This document shows, one piece after another, positions 52,717 through 61,809 of a DNA stretch of 64,000 bases. This stretch comes from Microbacterium salitolerans (GTDB lineage: Bacteria > Actinomycetota > Actinomycetes > Actinomycetales > Microbacteriaceae): NCBI RefSeq assembly GCF_019720895.1, contig NZ_JAHKSH010000006.1, positions 62,001 to 126,000 of the forward strand. Reading direction: 5' to 3'. Made by a program: the position numbers and the translations under genes. The first letter of the stretch is position 1. Each line of letters starts with the position of its first letter. A model generated the notes under the pieces. It did no database searches. It had not been told where the DNA came from and saw only the letters and a program-made list of their open reading frames with translations.

Positions 52717-54723
52717 TCAGGCCGCGACGGCCTCGCGCTTCTTGGCCCCGATCGACTTGAGCAGCGACACCGCGACGCCCGTGACGATCGTTCCCGCGGC
52801 GAGGGCCACGAGGAAGCCCCAGAGGGGGCTGATCGCGAAGAACACGAACACTCCGCCGTGGGGCGCCTGCGACTGCACGAGGAACAGCATCGACAGGAAT
52901 CCCGTCACCGCGCCCCCGAGCATCGACGCCGGGATCACGCGCAGCGGGTCGGCCGCCGCGAACGGGATCGCGCCCTCGGAGATGAACGACAGACCCATGA
53001 GCCAGGCGGCGACGCCGTTCTCGCGCTCGGCCGGCGAGAACCGGTCGCGAGCGAGCACCGTCGAGGCGAGCGCCATGCCGAGCGGGGGCACCATGCCGGC
53101 CGCCATCACCGCGGCCATGATGTAGTACGGCACGGGGTTGTCGAGCGAGGCGTCGCCGAGCGACGCGACGGCGAACGCATACGCGACCTTGTTGATCGGT
53201 CCGCCCAGATCGAAGCACATCATCAGCCCGAGGATGATGCCCACGACCGGCAGCAGGCCCGACTCCGCCAGGTTGTTGAGGCCGTCGGTCAGCAGGCTCA
53301 TGAGCGCGGCGATGGGGGCGCCGAGGACGAGCAGCAGCAGACCGGACGCGAAGATCGACCCGAGCAGCGGGATGATCGCGACGGGCATGAGGCCGCGCAG
53401 CCAGCGCGGAACGCTGAGGCGTCCCAGCCACCAGGCCGCGAGGCCCGCCAGCAGACCGCCGACGATGCCGCCGAGGAAGCCGGCGTTCATGAGAAGAGCG
53501 ATGGATCCGGCGACGAAGCCGGGCGCGATTCCGGGGCGGTCGGCGATCGCGAAGGCGATATAGCCCGCGAGCGCCGGGACGAGGAACGCCATCGACGCGC
53601 TTCCGATCGCGAATGCGAGGGCGCCGAGGTACTCCGAGAGCCCGCCGTCCGGCAGGTTCCACAGCGCGTTGCTCACGGCGATGTCGTTCGCGACCTCGTT
53701 GATCTCGAACCCGCCCAGCAGGAACCCGAGCGCCATCAGCAGACCACCGCCGGCGACGAACGGGATCATGTAGCTGACGCCCGTCATGAGGATCCGCTGG
53801 ATCCGCTTGCCGACGCTCTCGTTCTGCGCGGACGACGGCGCGGACGCCGCGTCGGGGTCGCCGGACACCCGGGCGGCGGCGGGGTCCGTCGCCGCCTTCG
53901 CCGCGAGCTCCAGGAGCTCCTGCGGGTGCTCGATCCCGGCCTTGACGGAGCGGCGCACGACGGGCTTCCCTGCGAAGCGCTCCGGCTCGCGCACGTCGAC
54001 GTCGACCGCGAAGATCACTGCGTCGGCGTCGTCGATCTGCTGCGCGTCGAACGGCGAGAACCCGCTCGAACCCTGCGGTTCGACGGCGAAGTCGACACCC
54101 GCCTCCCCCGCAGCCTTCGTGAGGGCGTCGGCGGCCATGTACGTGTGGGCGATGCCCGTCGCGCACGCCGTGACGGCGACGATCTTCGCGGGCCGGCCGT
54201 CGACCGTGATCCCCGCGTCGGACGCCGGCGCCGTGACGACCGGCTCGGGATCCGGCTCGGCAGCAGCTGCCGGCACCTCTCCGATGGCGCCGCGCACGAG
54301 GTCGACGACCTCGTCGGCGGATGTCGCGGCGCGCAGCGACGCGTTGAAGTCGTCGTCCATGAGGTGACGCGCGAGCTGCGACAGCACGGCGAGGTGCTCC
54401 TCGGCCGCCGTGTCGGGCGCCGCGATCATGAACACGATGTCGCTCGGCCCGTCGAAGGATCCGAAGTCGACCGGCGGGTTCAGCCGCGCGAACGCGAGCG
54501 ACGCCTGCGAGACCGTGGCGGCCTGCGCGTGCGGGATCGCGATGCCGCCGGGCAGGCCGGTCGCATCCTTCTCTTCGCGCGCCCAGGCGGCCGCAAACAG
54601 CTCGTCTGCGTCGTTCGCGCGTCCTTCTGCGACGAACCTGGCGGACAGCGCCTGCAGCACCGACCGCTTGTCGGCGCCGAGCTCTTCGTCGAGGCTGACG
54701 AGAGCCGATGTGATGGTGGACAT
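52717..54723 (-). CDS. fruA: PTS fructose-specific enzyme IIABC
   Basis: Takes up fructose and delivers fructose 1-phosphate. One 668-residue chain with three domains. IIA spans 1 to about 145, with phospho-His 65 in GIAIPHAQ. IIB spans about 178-280, with phospho-Cys 187 in VAVTACATGIAHTYMAADAL. The membrane domain IIC runs from about 312 to 655 with around nine helices. A Pro/Glu/Ala linker separates IIA and IIB. It is the last gene of fruR-fruK-fruA. Confidence 0.95.
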   Translation of the reverse strand: MSTITSALVSLDEELGADKRSVLQALSARFVAEGRANDADELFAAAWAREEKDATGLPGGIAIPHAQAATVSQASLAFARLNPPVDFGSFDGPSDIVFMIAAPDTAAEEHLAVLSQLARHLMDDDFNASLRAATSADEVVDLVRGAIGEVPAAAAEPDPEPVVTAPASDAGITVDGRPAKIVAVTACATGIAHTYMAADALTKAAGEAGVDFAVEPQGSSGFSPFDAQQIDDADAVIFAVDVDVREPERFAGKPVVRRSVKAGIEHPQELLELAAKAATDPAAARVSGDPDAASAPSSAQNESVGKRIQRILMTGVSYMIPFVAGGGLLMALGFLLGGFEINEVANDIAVSNALWNLPDGGLSEYLGALAFAIGSASMAFLVPALAGYIAFAIADRPGIAPGFVAGSIALLMNAGFLGGIVGGLLAGLAAWWLGRLSVPRWLRGLMPVAIIPLLGSIFASGLLLLVLGAPIAALMSLLTDGLNNLAESGLLPVVGIILGLMMCFDLGGPINKVAYAFAVASLGDASLDNPVPYYIMAAVMAAGMVPPLGMALASTVLARDRFSPAERENGVAAWLMGLSFISEGAIPFAAADPLRVIPASMLGGAVTGFLSMLFLVQSQAPHGGVFVFFAISPLWGFLVALAAGTIVTGVAVSLLKSIGAKKREAVAA

Positions 54724-54753
54724 GATCGTGTGCCCTTTCTCGGACGGGATGGT

Positions 54754-55704
54754 TCAGGAGAGGTCGGTGAGGGAGATCTCGCCGGCCGGGAGATCAGCGG
54801 GTGCGGCGAGCTGCGTGCCGGGGAGCGCGGCCGTCGCGGATCCGTAGCGCACCGCGGCCTCGAGACGCTCGGCTACGGATCCGCCGGCGAGCGCCGCGTG
54901 CAGGTATCCGGCGAGCGAGCTGTCTCCCGCGCCGACCGTCGAGCGCACGCGGACGTCGGGCGGGATCGTCGCGTGCCACGCGCCGCCGGCGTCGACGAGC
55001 ACGGCCCCGTCGCCGCCGAGCGTCACGAGCGCGGCCCCCACCTTCGCCGGCACGAGCGCACGGGCGATGTCGGCGACCGCGCGCTCGATCGCGACGCCCT
55101 CCGGCAGCGCGATGCCCGCCAGCTCCGCGAGCTCGAGCTCGTTCGGCTTGATGAGGTCGGGGCGCCCCGCGGCGACGACCGCGGCGAGCGCGGCGCCCGA
55201 GGTGTCCACGGCGACGGCCGGCGGGTTCTCGACACGCGAGCGCACGGCCCGGATGACCTCCACGTAGAAGTCGTCGGGGGCGCCGGGCGGGAGGGATCCG
55301 CTGAGTGCCAGCCACTCGGCGCCGTCCCGCATGCAGACCGAGACGACGGCGTCGATGAGCGTCTGAGCCGTCTGCGCATCGAGCGCGGGCCCCGGCAGAT
55401 TGAGCTTGGTCGTCTCGCCCGACGGGTCGGTCACCGTGAGGTTCGCGCGCGCGTGGCCGGTGACGGGAACGGCGACGGTCGGCAGGTCGCTTCCGAGCAC
55501 GCCCGCGAACGGGTCCGTGGGAGCGAGCGGCAGCACGCCGCGCACGTCGTCGCCGGAGCTGTGTAGCACACGCGCGACGTTGATGCCCTTGCCGCCCGCG
55601 TCCTCGCGCAGCGATTCGGCCTGCTGGACCTCGCCGACGACGAGCGGCGCGGCGAGCTGGACCGTGCGGTCGAGCGACGGATTCGCCGTGAGCGTGACGA
55701 TCAT
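54754..55704 (-). CDS. fruK: 1-Phosphofructokinase
   Basis: Phosphorylates fructose 1-phosphate to fructose 1,6-bisphosphate. A PfkB-family kinase of 316 residues with MIVTLTANPSLDRTVQL at the start, GGKGINVARVL near 37, IKPNELELAELAG near 188 and the catalytic-base VGAGDSSLAGYL near 256. It lies between fruR and fruA, the usual fructose operon order. Confidence 0.95.
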   Translation of the reverse strand: MIVTLTANPSLDRTVQLAAPLVVGEVQQAESLREDAGGKGINVARVLHSSGDDVRGVLPLAPTDPFAGVLGSDLPTVAVPVTGHARANLTVTDPSGETTKLNLPGPALDAQTAQTLIDAVVSVCMRDGAEWLALSGSLPPGAPDDFYVEVIRAVRSRVENPPAVAVDTSGAALAAVVAAGRPDLIKPNELELAELAGIALPEGVAIERAVADIARALVPAKVGAALVTLGGDGAVLVDAGGAWHATIPPDVRVRSTVGAGDSSLAGYLHAALAGGSVAERLEAAVRYGSATAALPGTQLAAPADLPAGEISLTDLS

Positions 55705-55770
55705 GCGGGTGCACCTCCGAGTGCGAGAAGCCCGGTCATGGCGGGCGGGTGCGGCGACGGGGCCAGGCGG

Positions 55771-56553
55771 TCAGGGTCCACTCCACACCTCCACATCGTG
55801 ACGAGCGAGAGCATCTGCCAGCGCGGGAGGCGGATCCGTGTCGGTGACGAGCACATCGATGTCAGCGAGTCCGGCGAATCGGTGGAGCGACTCGACGCCG
55901 AACTTGGCCGCGTCGACGAGCGCGATCACGCGCCGCGCCTGCCGCACCATCGCCTGTTTGACCGCCGCCTCCTCGGCGTCGGGCGTGCTGAGTCCGAATT
56001 CGTGCGACAGCCCGTTCGCTCCGATGAAGGCGACGTCAGGACGCATGCCCTCGATCACCCGCACCGTGTCGACGCCGACGGCCGCCCCGGTGACGGAGCG
56101 GACGCGCCCGCCGAGAGCAGTCAGGCCGAAGCCCTCGCGCCCCGCCAGTCCCGCCGCGTGCGCGACCGCGTTCGTCACGACCTCGGCGGATCCGCCGGCG
56201 AGCCTGCGGGCGAGCGGATCCACGAGCGCGCCCGTCGTCGTCCCCGCGTCGAGGAGAACGGACCCGTCGAAGCCCGCGGGGACAGCGGCGAGGGCGCGCT
56301 CGGCGATCGCCCGCTTCTCCGCACCCCTCTGCGCCTGGCGTTCCCCCACGCCCTCTTCCACGAGGCTCGCACGATCGGGCACGATGGCGCCGCCGTGCAC
56401 GCGCCGCAGCTGGCCGCCCTCTTCCAGGGCCTGCAGGTCACGTCGCGCCGTCTCGGTGGTGATGTCGAATCGCGCGGCGAGGTCGCGCACCGACACGCGC
56501 CCTGCCTCACGCACGGCCCGTGCGATGAGGCCCTGCCGCTCCGCCTGATACAT
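55771..56553 (-). CDS. fruR: DeoR-type regulator of the fructose operon
   Basis: A 260-residue DeoR/FruR regulator. HTH: RQGLIARAVREAGRVSVRDLAARFDITTETARRDLQ (about 6-40). The sugar-phosphate sensor domain has LLDAGTTTGALVDPLARRL near 120 and DVAFIGANGLSHEFGLSTPD near 190. It is the first gene of the operon and probably senses fructose 1-phosphate. Three phased repeats just upstream form its likely operator. Confidence 0.92.
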   Translation of the reverse strand: MYQAERQGLIARAVREAGRVSVRDLAARFDITTETARRDLQALEEGGQLRRVHGGAIVPDRASLVEEGVGERQAQRGAEKRAIAERALAAVPAGFDGSVLLDAGTTTGALVDPLARRLAGGSAEVVTNAVAHAAGLAGREGFGLTALGGRVRSVTGAAVGVDTVRVIEGMRPDVAFIGANGLSHEFGLSTPDAEEAAVKQAMVRQARRVIALVDAAKFGVESLHRFAGLADIDVLVTDTDPPPALADALARHDVEVWSGP

Positions 56554-56583
56554 CTCGCCCTCCTTTGGACACGAGCGAGATTA

Positions 56584-56608
56584 CAACATGAATCAACACG
56601 AAACAACA
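56584..56608 (-). promoter_or_regulatory. FruR operator: three TGTTG repeats at 10-base period
   Basis: CAACA occurs at 56584-56588, 56594-56598 and 56604-56608 (TGTTG on the operon strand), exactly one helical turn apart and 30-55 bases before fruR. All three lie on the same face of the helix, as expected for a DeoR-family oligomer. Confidence 0.65.
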
Positions 56609-56632
56609 CGTTCACAGAACCCAAGGCAGAAA

Positions 56633-56664
56633 GATGCCCCGGACGGCGCGCCGTCCGGGGCATC
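56633..56664. terminator. Palindromic terminator after ccsB
   Basis: A perfect 32-base palindrome (two 16-base arms, 56633-56664) lies 15 bases beyond the ccsB stop. It insulates the fru promoter from the cytochrome operon. Confidence 0.8.
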
Positions 56665-56679
56665 AGAGCACTGCCCGGG

Positions 56680-57675
56680 TCAGTCGATCCCGCTGTACGC
56701 GTGCAGCCCCTCGAAGAACATGTTGACGATCGTGAAGTTGAACAGCACCGCGACGAAGCCGACGATCGACAGCCAGGCCGATCGGGTGCCGCGCCAGCCG
56801 CGCGTCGCGCGCGCGTGGATGTACCCGGCGTAGAGCACCCAGATGATGAAGGTCCAGACTTCCTTCGTGTCGAAGCCCCAGTAGCGCCCCCACGCGTCCT
56901 GCGCCCAGATGGCGCCGGCGATGAGCGTGAAGGTCCAGAAGATGAAGCCGATGATCGCGAAGCGGTAGGCGAGCCCCTCCAGCGCCTCGGCCGACGGCAG
57001 GGTGCGCAGCACGCTCTTCTTCTCGGCGAGGGACTCGTCGTCGACGCTGCGGCGCTCCCGACGGGCCTGCAGCAGCTGGAGGACGCTGAGCGCGAAGGCG
57101 AGGGCCAGGAACGCCGTTGCGAGCGATGCGACGAACACGTGGATCACGAGCCACGCCGACTTCAGGGGATCCATCAGCGGCGTGATCTCGACGTAGATCG
57201 CGGGCAGCGCGGCGGCGCCGAGGAGGACCGCGACGAGGCCCGTCATGAACGCACCGAGGAAGCGCAGATCCTTCCAGAACAGCACCCCGAGGTAGACCGC
57301 CGTGAACAGCAGGGTGGCCGTCATCGCGAACTCGTACATGTTCGACCACGGCACACGGCCGGCGCCGATGCCGCGGAGCACGGTCGCGCCGAGATGGAGC
57401 AGGAAGGCGATCCACGTCAGCGTCGTGCCGACGCGGGCCATCATGCCCGCGGGTCGCCCGCCGGCCCCCGGCGTCGAGCGCTCCTCGACAGCGCCGGATC
57501 CGCCGCCCACGAGCTGCGCCGCGCGGTCCTTCGCCTTGACCGACGCCTCGGACCGCTGCGCGAGGTCGACTGCGTAGCAGATGAACGCGAGCACATACAC
57601 CGCGATCGCGGTCCACAGCATGATGATGGACCAGGAGTCGTACATGAGGGCATCGGCGGCGGGCATGACGCCCAT
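56680..57675 (-). CDS. ccsB: Cytochrome c biogenesis protein CcsB (ResC)
   Basis: Heme-exporting half of the System II cytochrome c synthase. The protein has 331 residues and about eight helices. The heme-binding, Trp-rich segment is WAQDAWGRYWGFDTKEVWTF near 260, and conserved histidines occur in FLLHLGATVLRG and LVIHVFVASLATAF. The ATG at 57675 has GGGAG nearby. It is the last gene of tlpA-ccdA-resB-ccsB. Confidence 0.93.
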   Translation of the reverse strand: MGVMPAADALMYDSWSIIMLWTAIAVYVLAFICYAVDLAQRSEASVKAKDRAAQLVGGGSGAVEERSTPGAGGRPAGMMARVGTTLTWIAFLLHLGATVLRGIGAGRVPWSNMYEFAMTATLLFTAVYLGVLFWKDLRFLGAFMTGLVAVLLGAAALPAIYVEITPLMDPLKSAWLVIHVFVASLATAFLALAFALSVLQLLQARRERRSVDDESLAEKKSVLRTLPSAEALEGLAYRFAIIGFIFWTFTLIAGAIWAQDAWGRYWGFDTKEVWTFIIWVLYAGYIHARATRGWRGTRSAWLSIVGFVAVLFNFTIVNMFFEGLHAYSGID

Positions 57676-57717
57676 TCTAAGTTCTCCCGCCTGGCAGGGC
57701 CCTCCCTGCCCTCAGGC

Positions 57718-59388
57718 TCAGAGGTCCTTTCGGTGCCCCTCCGCCAGCTCGTCGACGGCGCGGCCGATCGCCGGGTCCTCGCCGCGCGCGAGACCGGCGT
57801 ACTCGACGCGCATCCCGTCGCCCTCCGGCGTCACCTTGACCCACAGCCGACGACGCGGCACGAACAGCGCCGTCATGAGACCGACGAGGAGGAGGATCGC
57901 GAACGCGAGCACCCAGCCGGTCGACGCGTCGTGGTGCACCTGGAGCGACGCGAAGCGCTTGACCGACTCGGAGTAGCCGACCTCCTCCGGATCCGCGCCG
58001 TCCGGCGTCATATCCTCGAAGGTGACGGATCCGCGTCCGCCGGGCAGCTCGGCAGACTGCCCCGGCGACAGCTCGATGGAGTCGCGCCCCGTGTCGCCGC
58101 CCGTCAGCTGCTCCATCCCCGTCGGATCGAGGGTGTAGACCGAGCGCGGCGTGCCGTCGTCGATGCCGAGGTCGCCCTCGTAGGCGTTGAGCGTGAGCAC
58201 GGGGTTGACGAGGTCGCCGAAGGCGGACGTGAACGCCCCCGACTCGAGCGGTGCCTGCGTCGGATAGAAGAAGCCGACGAAGCCCATCTGCTCTTCGAGC
58301 CCGTCGGGGATCTTGATGACGCCCAGCGAGGTCATGTTGCTGTCCTGCGGCAGGAACGGCACCGCCTCGCGGTAGACGACCTCGTCGTCGGCGTTGCGCA
58401 CCGTCACCGTCGGCGCGTAGCCGTTGCCGAGCAGGTAGATCGCGTCGCCGTGGACGCGCAGCGGATGATTGACGCGCACGGCGCCCTCCTCCGTCGATCC
58501 GTCCGGCTCGCGGATCGTGACGTTCGCCGAGAAGTCGCCCGCCTGGCCGGATCCGGCCTCGCCCCACTCGACGTACGAGACATCGAACGAGTCGAGCGTC
58601 ATGGCGTACGGGTCGAGGGCGTCGTCGGAGACCCAGCGGCCCTTGTTCATCGACGAGTAGTTGAGGAGCGAATTCACGAACGTGGTGCCCTCGGTGATGA
58701 CGCTCTGCCCCGTGTAGGCGAACTGGCCGCCGAGTCCGACCGCGACGAGGATCCCCACGAGCGACGCGTGGAACACGAGGTTGCCCGTCTCGCGCAGGTA
58801 GCCGCGCTCTGCCGAGACGGAGAAGGATCCGCGGGAGTCGTAGCGCTCGACGCGGTAGCCCTGCTTCTTCAGGCGCTTCTCGGCGGCCTCGATCGCGCGC
58901 TCGGCGTCCGCGCCCTCGAGGGACTCGGCGCGGAAGTCGGCGAGGCGACTGAGGCGCGCGGGCGTGCGCGGCGGGCGTGAGCGGAGGGCCTTCAGGTGGT
59001 GCTTCGTGCGCGGCAGGATGCAGCCGATGAGCGAGACGAACAGCAGCAGGTAGATCGCCGAGAACCACGCCGACTGGTAGACGTCGAACAGCTGCAGTGC
59101 GTCGACGATCGGGAACAGGTCGGGGTTCTCGGTCTCCCACTGCGTGACGCCGTTCGGGTTTGCCATGCGCTGCGGGAAGATCGATCCCGGGATCGCGGCG
59201 ATCGCGAGCAGCAGCAGCAGCACGAGCGCCGTGCGCATGCTCGTGAGCTGGCGCCATCCCCAGCGCAGCCATCCGACGACGCCGAGCTTCGGCTGCGCCA
59301 CCTTCGGCGCCGCTGAATCGAAGTGGTCATCCGGGCGCTGGGGATCCGCGCTCGAATTCTGCGTGAGGTCAGAGCGGGAGTTCGACAC
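57718..59388 (-). CDS. resB: Cytochrome c biogenesis protein ResB
   Basis: Partner of CcsB in System II heme attachment to apocytochrome c. A 556-residue protein with three N-terminal helices (RTALVLLLLLAIAAIPGSIF onwards), a large extracytoplasmic domain of some 300 residues and a C-terminal helix (GWVLAFAILLLVGLMTALFV). GSIFPQRMANP and NLVFHASLVGILVAVGLGGQ are typical ResB blocks. The start overlaps the ccdA stop by 20 bases. Confidence 0.93.
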   Translation of the reverse strand: MSNSRSDLTQNSSADPQRPDDHFDSAAPKVAQPKLGVVGWLRWGWRQLTSMRTALVLLLLLAIAAIPGSIFPQRMANPNGVTQWETENPDLFPIVDALQLFDVYQSAWFSAIYLLLFVSLIGCILPRTKHHLKALRSRPPRTPARLSRLADFRAESLEGADAERAIEAAEKRLKKQGYRVERYDSRGSFSVSAERGYLRETGNLVFHASLVGILVAVGLGGQFAYTGQSVITEGTTFVNSLLNYSSMNKGRWVSDDALDPYAMTLDSFDVSYVEWGEAGSGQAGDFSANVTIREPDGSTEEGAVRVNHPLRVHGDAIYLLGNGYAPTVTVRNADDEVVYREAVPFLPQDSNMTSLGVIKIPDGLEEQMGFVGFFYPTQAPLESGAFTSAFGDLVNPVLTLNAYEGDLGIDDGTPRSVYTLDPTGMEQLTGGDTGRDSIELSPGQSAELPGGRGSVTFEDMTPDGADPEEVGYSESVKRFASLQVHHDASTGWVLAFAILLLVGLMTALFVPRRRLWVKVTPEGDGMRVEYAGLARGEDPAIGRAVDELAEGHRKDL

Positions 59389-60118
59389 CGCCGATCACCA
59401 CCTGAAGTCGCGACATGAACATGGTCCACACGCCGGACACCATCGCGAGACCGAGGAGGATCAGCAGGGATCCTCCCACGATGTTGATGATGCGGATGTG
59501 GCGTCGGAAGAATGTGAGGGTGCGCGTCGCCCAGCCGAACCCGAGCGCGGCGAGGAGGAACGGGATCCCGAGGCCCAGCGAGTACGTGAGGCCGAGGAGC
59601 GCCGCCCGCCAGGGGTCGCCCGTGTTCCAGGACAGGCTCATGATGACGGCGAGCGTCGGGCCGATGCACGGCGCCCACCCGATGCCCATCGCGAGGCCGA
59701 GAAGCGGCGCGCCCACGAGCCCGAGGTTCGCGTTGAAGTTCGGCTTCACCTGGCGCTGCATGAACCGGAACAGGCCGAGGAAGACGAGCCCCATCAGGAT
59801 GATGACTGCCCCGAGGACACGGGTGATGACGTCCTGGTACTGCTGGAAGAACAGCCCCAGTCCGCCGCTGAAGATGTTGACGGCCATGAACACGACCGTG
59901 AACCCGGCGACGAACAGCAGCACGCCGCCGACGAGCCGGCCGCGCGGGGCGTCCTGCGCGTCGCGCGCGTTCGGGGCGACGGATCCCGAGATGAAGCCGA
60001 GATAGCCGGGAACGAGCGGGAGCACGCACGGCGAGAGGAACGACAGCAGCCCCGCGAACAGGGCGATGGGGAGCGCGGCCCAGAGGGTGCCGGCTCCGAC
60101 GATCTGCTCGACGGTCAC
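59369..60118 (-). CDS. ccdA: Cytochrome c biogenesis protein CcdA
   Basis: Moves reducing equivalents across the membrane to keep apocytochrome cysteines reduced. The protein has 249 residues and six helices. The two active-site cysteines lie in LLSFLSPCVLPLVPGYLGFI near 31 and AMGIGWAPCIGPTLAVIMSL near 140. The GTG at 60118 overlaps the tlpA-like stop (GTGA), showing coupling. Confidence 0.94.
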   Translation of the reverse strand: MTVEQIVGAGTLWAALPIALFAGLLSFLSPCVLPLVPGYLGFISGSVAPNARDAQDAPRGRLVGGVLLFVAGFTVVFMAVNIFSGGLGLFFQQYQDVITRVLGAVIILMGLVFLGLFRFMQRQVKPNFNANLGLVGAPLLGLAMGIGWAPCIGPTLAVIMSLSWNTGDPWRAALLGLTYSLGLGIPFLLAALGFGWATRTLTFFRRHIRIINIVGGSLLILLGLAMVSGVWTMFMSRLQVVIGGVELPL

Positions 60119-60717
60119 GCGTTCTCTTCGAGGGTCTCGCGCACGAGCGTCGAGAGGATCGACGCACCCTCGAGCTGGCCGATGATGCGGGCCGCGACGC
60201 GCCCCTCGCGATCGAGCACGAGCGTCGTGGGCGTCGCCTGGATCGGCGTGACCGCGGCGAAGGCGAGCTTCACGGATCCGGTGTTGACGTCGATGACGCT
60301 CGGGTAGGTGATGCCGTGGTCGGTCGCGAACGAGCGGGCGGTGTCGGCCTGGTCGTACGTGTTGACGCCGACGAACTGCACGTCGTCGCCCTCGTACTCC
60401 TCCCACACCTGCTGCAGGTCGGGAGCCTCGGCGATGCACGGGCCGCATGCGGCGTACCAGAAGTTGACGACCGTGATGCCGCCCCTCGTGCCCTCGCTCG
60501 AGAGCGTCTCGCCGTGCTCGGACTCGCCCTCCCAGACGACGGGCTCGCCGCGTTCGTCTGCGGGGATCTCATCGACGCGGAAGTCGCCGGCGATGTAGCC
60601 CTTGTTGTCGCCCTCGAGGTATTGCTCGGCGACGGGGTCGTTGCTGCAGGCGGCCACGGAGGCGGCGAGCGCGGTCACGGCGAGCGCGGCGAGCGTGCGA
60701 CGGAGGAGGGGGGACAC
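60115..60717 (-). CDS. TlpA/ResA-like thioredoxin lipoprotein
   Basis: An extracytoplasmic thiol-disulfide protein of 200 residues. The lipobox is AASVAACSN (Cys near 24), and the thioredoxin-fold active site is Cys-Gly-Pro-Cys in NFWYAACGPCIAEAPDLQQV near 91. It is probably the ResA-like reductant of apocytochrome c, taking electrons from CcdA. The GTG at 60717 has TAGAAT (60725-60730) seven bases upstream and no ribosome site, so the operon mRNA is likely leaderless. Confidence 0.9.
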   Translation of the reverse strand: MSPLLRRTLAALAVTALAASVAACSNDPVAEQYLEGDNKGYIAGDFRVDEIPADERGEPVVWEGESEHGETLSSEGTRGGITVVNFWYAACGPCIAEAPDLQQVWEEYEGDDVQFVGVNTYDQADTARSFATDHGITYPSVIDVNTGSVKLAFAAVTPIQATPTTLVLDREGRVAARIIGQLEGASILSTLVRETLEENA

Positions 60718-60761
60718 CCGGCTAATTCTACGTGCCGTAGTAAGAGCAGGCTGAGCGCGGG

Positions 60762-61145
60762 TCAGGTGCGCGGACGCGCGCGGATCCGGGCGACGAGCGC
60801 CGCGATCGCCCGCCAGCCGATGAGGAGGGCCGCGAGCACGACCAGCGTGACGATGAGGAACGACCACGCGAAGCCTCCGCCGGTCGCGACGCGCAGCGCC
60901 ATGCCGCCCGCGGCCGCAACGAACCAGATGAGGAGTCCCGTTCCGAGCCGCGCGGGGCGACGCCAGGCGCGCGCGACGAGCCAGCCGAGCAGCGCGCCGA
61001 CGAGGAACGGCCAGGCCGTCTCGAGCAGGCCGAGCGCAGTGAATCCGCCGTGATGACTGCGCATGCCGATCGCGGCGAACGCCACGACAAGCGCGACGTC
61101 GATCGCGAGGGCGAGGATCCAGGGGAACGAGCGCGCAGGAGTCAC
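60762..61145 (-). CDS. DUF3054 membrane protein
   Basis: A 127-residue protein with four membrane helices and the DUF3054 pattern ILALAIDVALVVAFAAIGMR, TAWPFLVGALLGWLVARAWR and VATGGGFAWSFLIVTLVVLA. The GTG at 61145 has TACGCT six bases upstream (leaderless). The function of the family is unknown. It is divergent from the histidine phosphatase gene with 18 bases between starts. Confidence 0.85.
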   Translation of the reverse strand: MTPARSFPWILALAIDVALVVAFAAIGMRSHHGGFTALGLLETAWPFLVGALLGWLVARAWRRPARLGTGLLIWFVAAAGGMALRVATGGGFAWSFLIVTLVVLAALLIGWRAIAALVARIRARPRT

Positions 61146-61163
61146 GCCGGTAGCGTAGATGCC
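61146..61163. promoter_or_regulatory. 18-base bidirectional promoter
   Basis: The gap between GTG 61145 and ATG 61164 holds TAGCGT (61151-61156, rightward, seven bases from ATG) and on the other strand TACGCT (61152-61157, six bases from GTG). The two -10 boxes share five bases, so both mRNAs would start at or next to their start codons. Confidence 0.55.
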
Positions 61164-61796
61164 ATGCCTGCCAGCCGCCTCCACCTCGTCCGCCACGGCG
61201 AGGTCCACAACCCCACCCGTGTGCTCTACGAGCGGATCGAGGGATTCGGCCTCAGCGACGCCGGGCGCGGGATGGCGCGGGCCGCGGCGGATCACGTCGC
61301 CGAGTCGGGACGGCAGGTGACGAGCCTCGTCTGCTCTCCCCTGCAGCGCGCGCAGGAGTCGGCCGAGCCGTTCGCGCAGCGGTTCGACCTCGAGCCCCTC
61401 GTCGACGAGCGGGTCGTCGAACCGTGGAATGCGTTCCGCGGCAAGCGCATGAGGCGCGCCGTCATGAACCCTCTCAACTGGCGACACCTCGTCGACCCCT
61501 CGAAGCCGAGCTGGGGGGAGCCGTTCGCGGAGATCGCCTACCGACTCCTCGAGGCCATGGAGGCGGCATGGGATGCGACGGACGACGGCGATGTCGTGAT
61601 CGTGTCGCACCAGGCGCCCATCTGGCTCGCCCACCTCGCCATCGCGGGCCAGAAGCTCGCGCACTCCCCCACGACCCGGCGCTGCGCACTGTCGAGCGTC
61701 ACGAGCTTCGAGCGCCCGGGCACCGGCCCGACCGGCTTCGCCGAGGTCGCCTACGCGGAGCCCGCGGGCACGGGCATCGACCTCGGCGCCGTGTAG
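61164..61796 (+). CDS. Histidine phosphatase family protein
   Basis: A 210-residue phosphoglycerate mutase-like phosphatase. The catalytic RHG motif is in LHLVRHGEVHNPTRVLYERI near residue 10, the arginine in SLVCSPLQRAQESAEPF near 59, and the second histidine in VVIVSHQAPIWLAHLAI near 150. The substrate is unknown. ATG 61164 is probably leaderless. It converges on the DedA-type gene with a 13-base gap. Confidence 0.88.
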   Translation: MPASRLHLVRHGEVHNPTRVLYERIEGFGLSDAGRGMARAAADHVAESGRQVTSLVCSPLQRAQESAEPFAQRFDLEPLVDERVVEPWNAFRGKRMRRAVMNPLNWRHLVDPSKPSWGEPFAEIAYRLLEAMEAAWDATDDGDVVIVSHQAPIWLAHLAIAGQKLAHSPTTRRCALSSVTSFERPGTGPTGFAEVAYAEPAGTGIDLGAV

Positions 61797-61809
61797 CACC
61801 ACCCGCTCA

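Noticed and set aside
55738-58980. A plus-strand open frame of over 1000 codons across fruR, ccsB and resB.
   Set aside because: It lies opposite three well-recognised genes and has an Arg/Glu/Asp/His-rich shadow composition.
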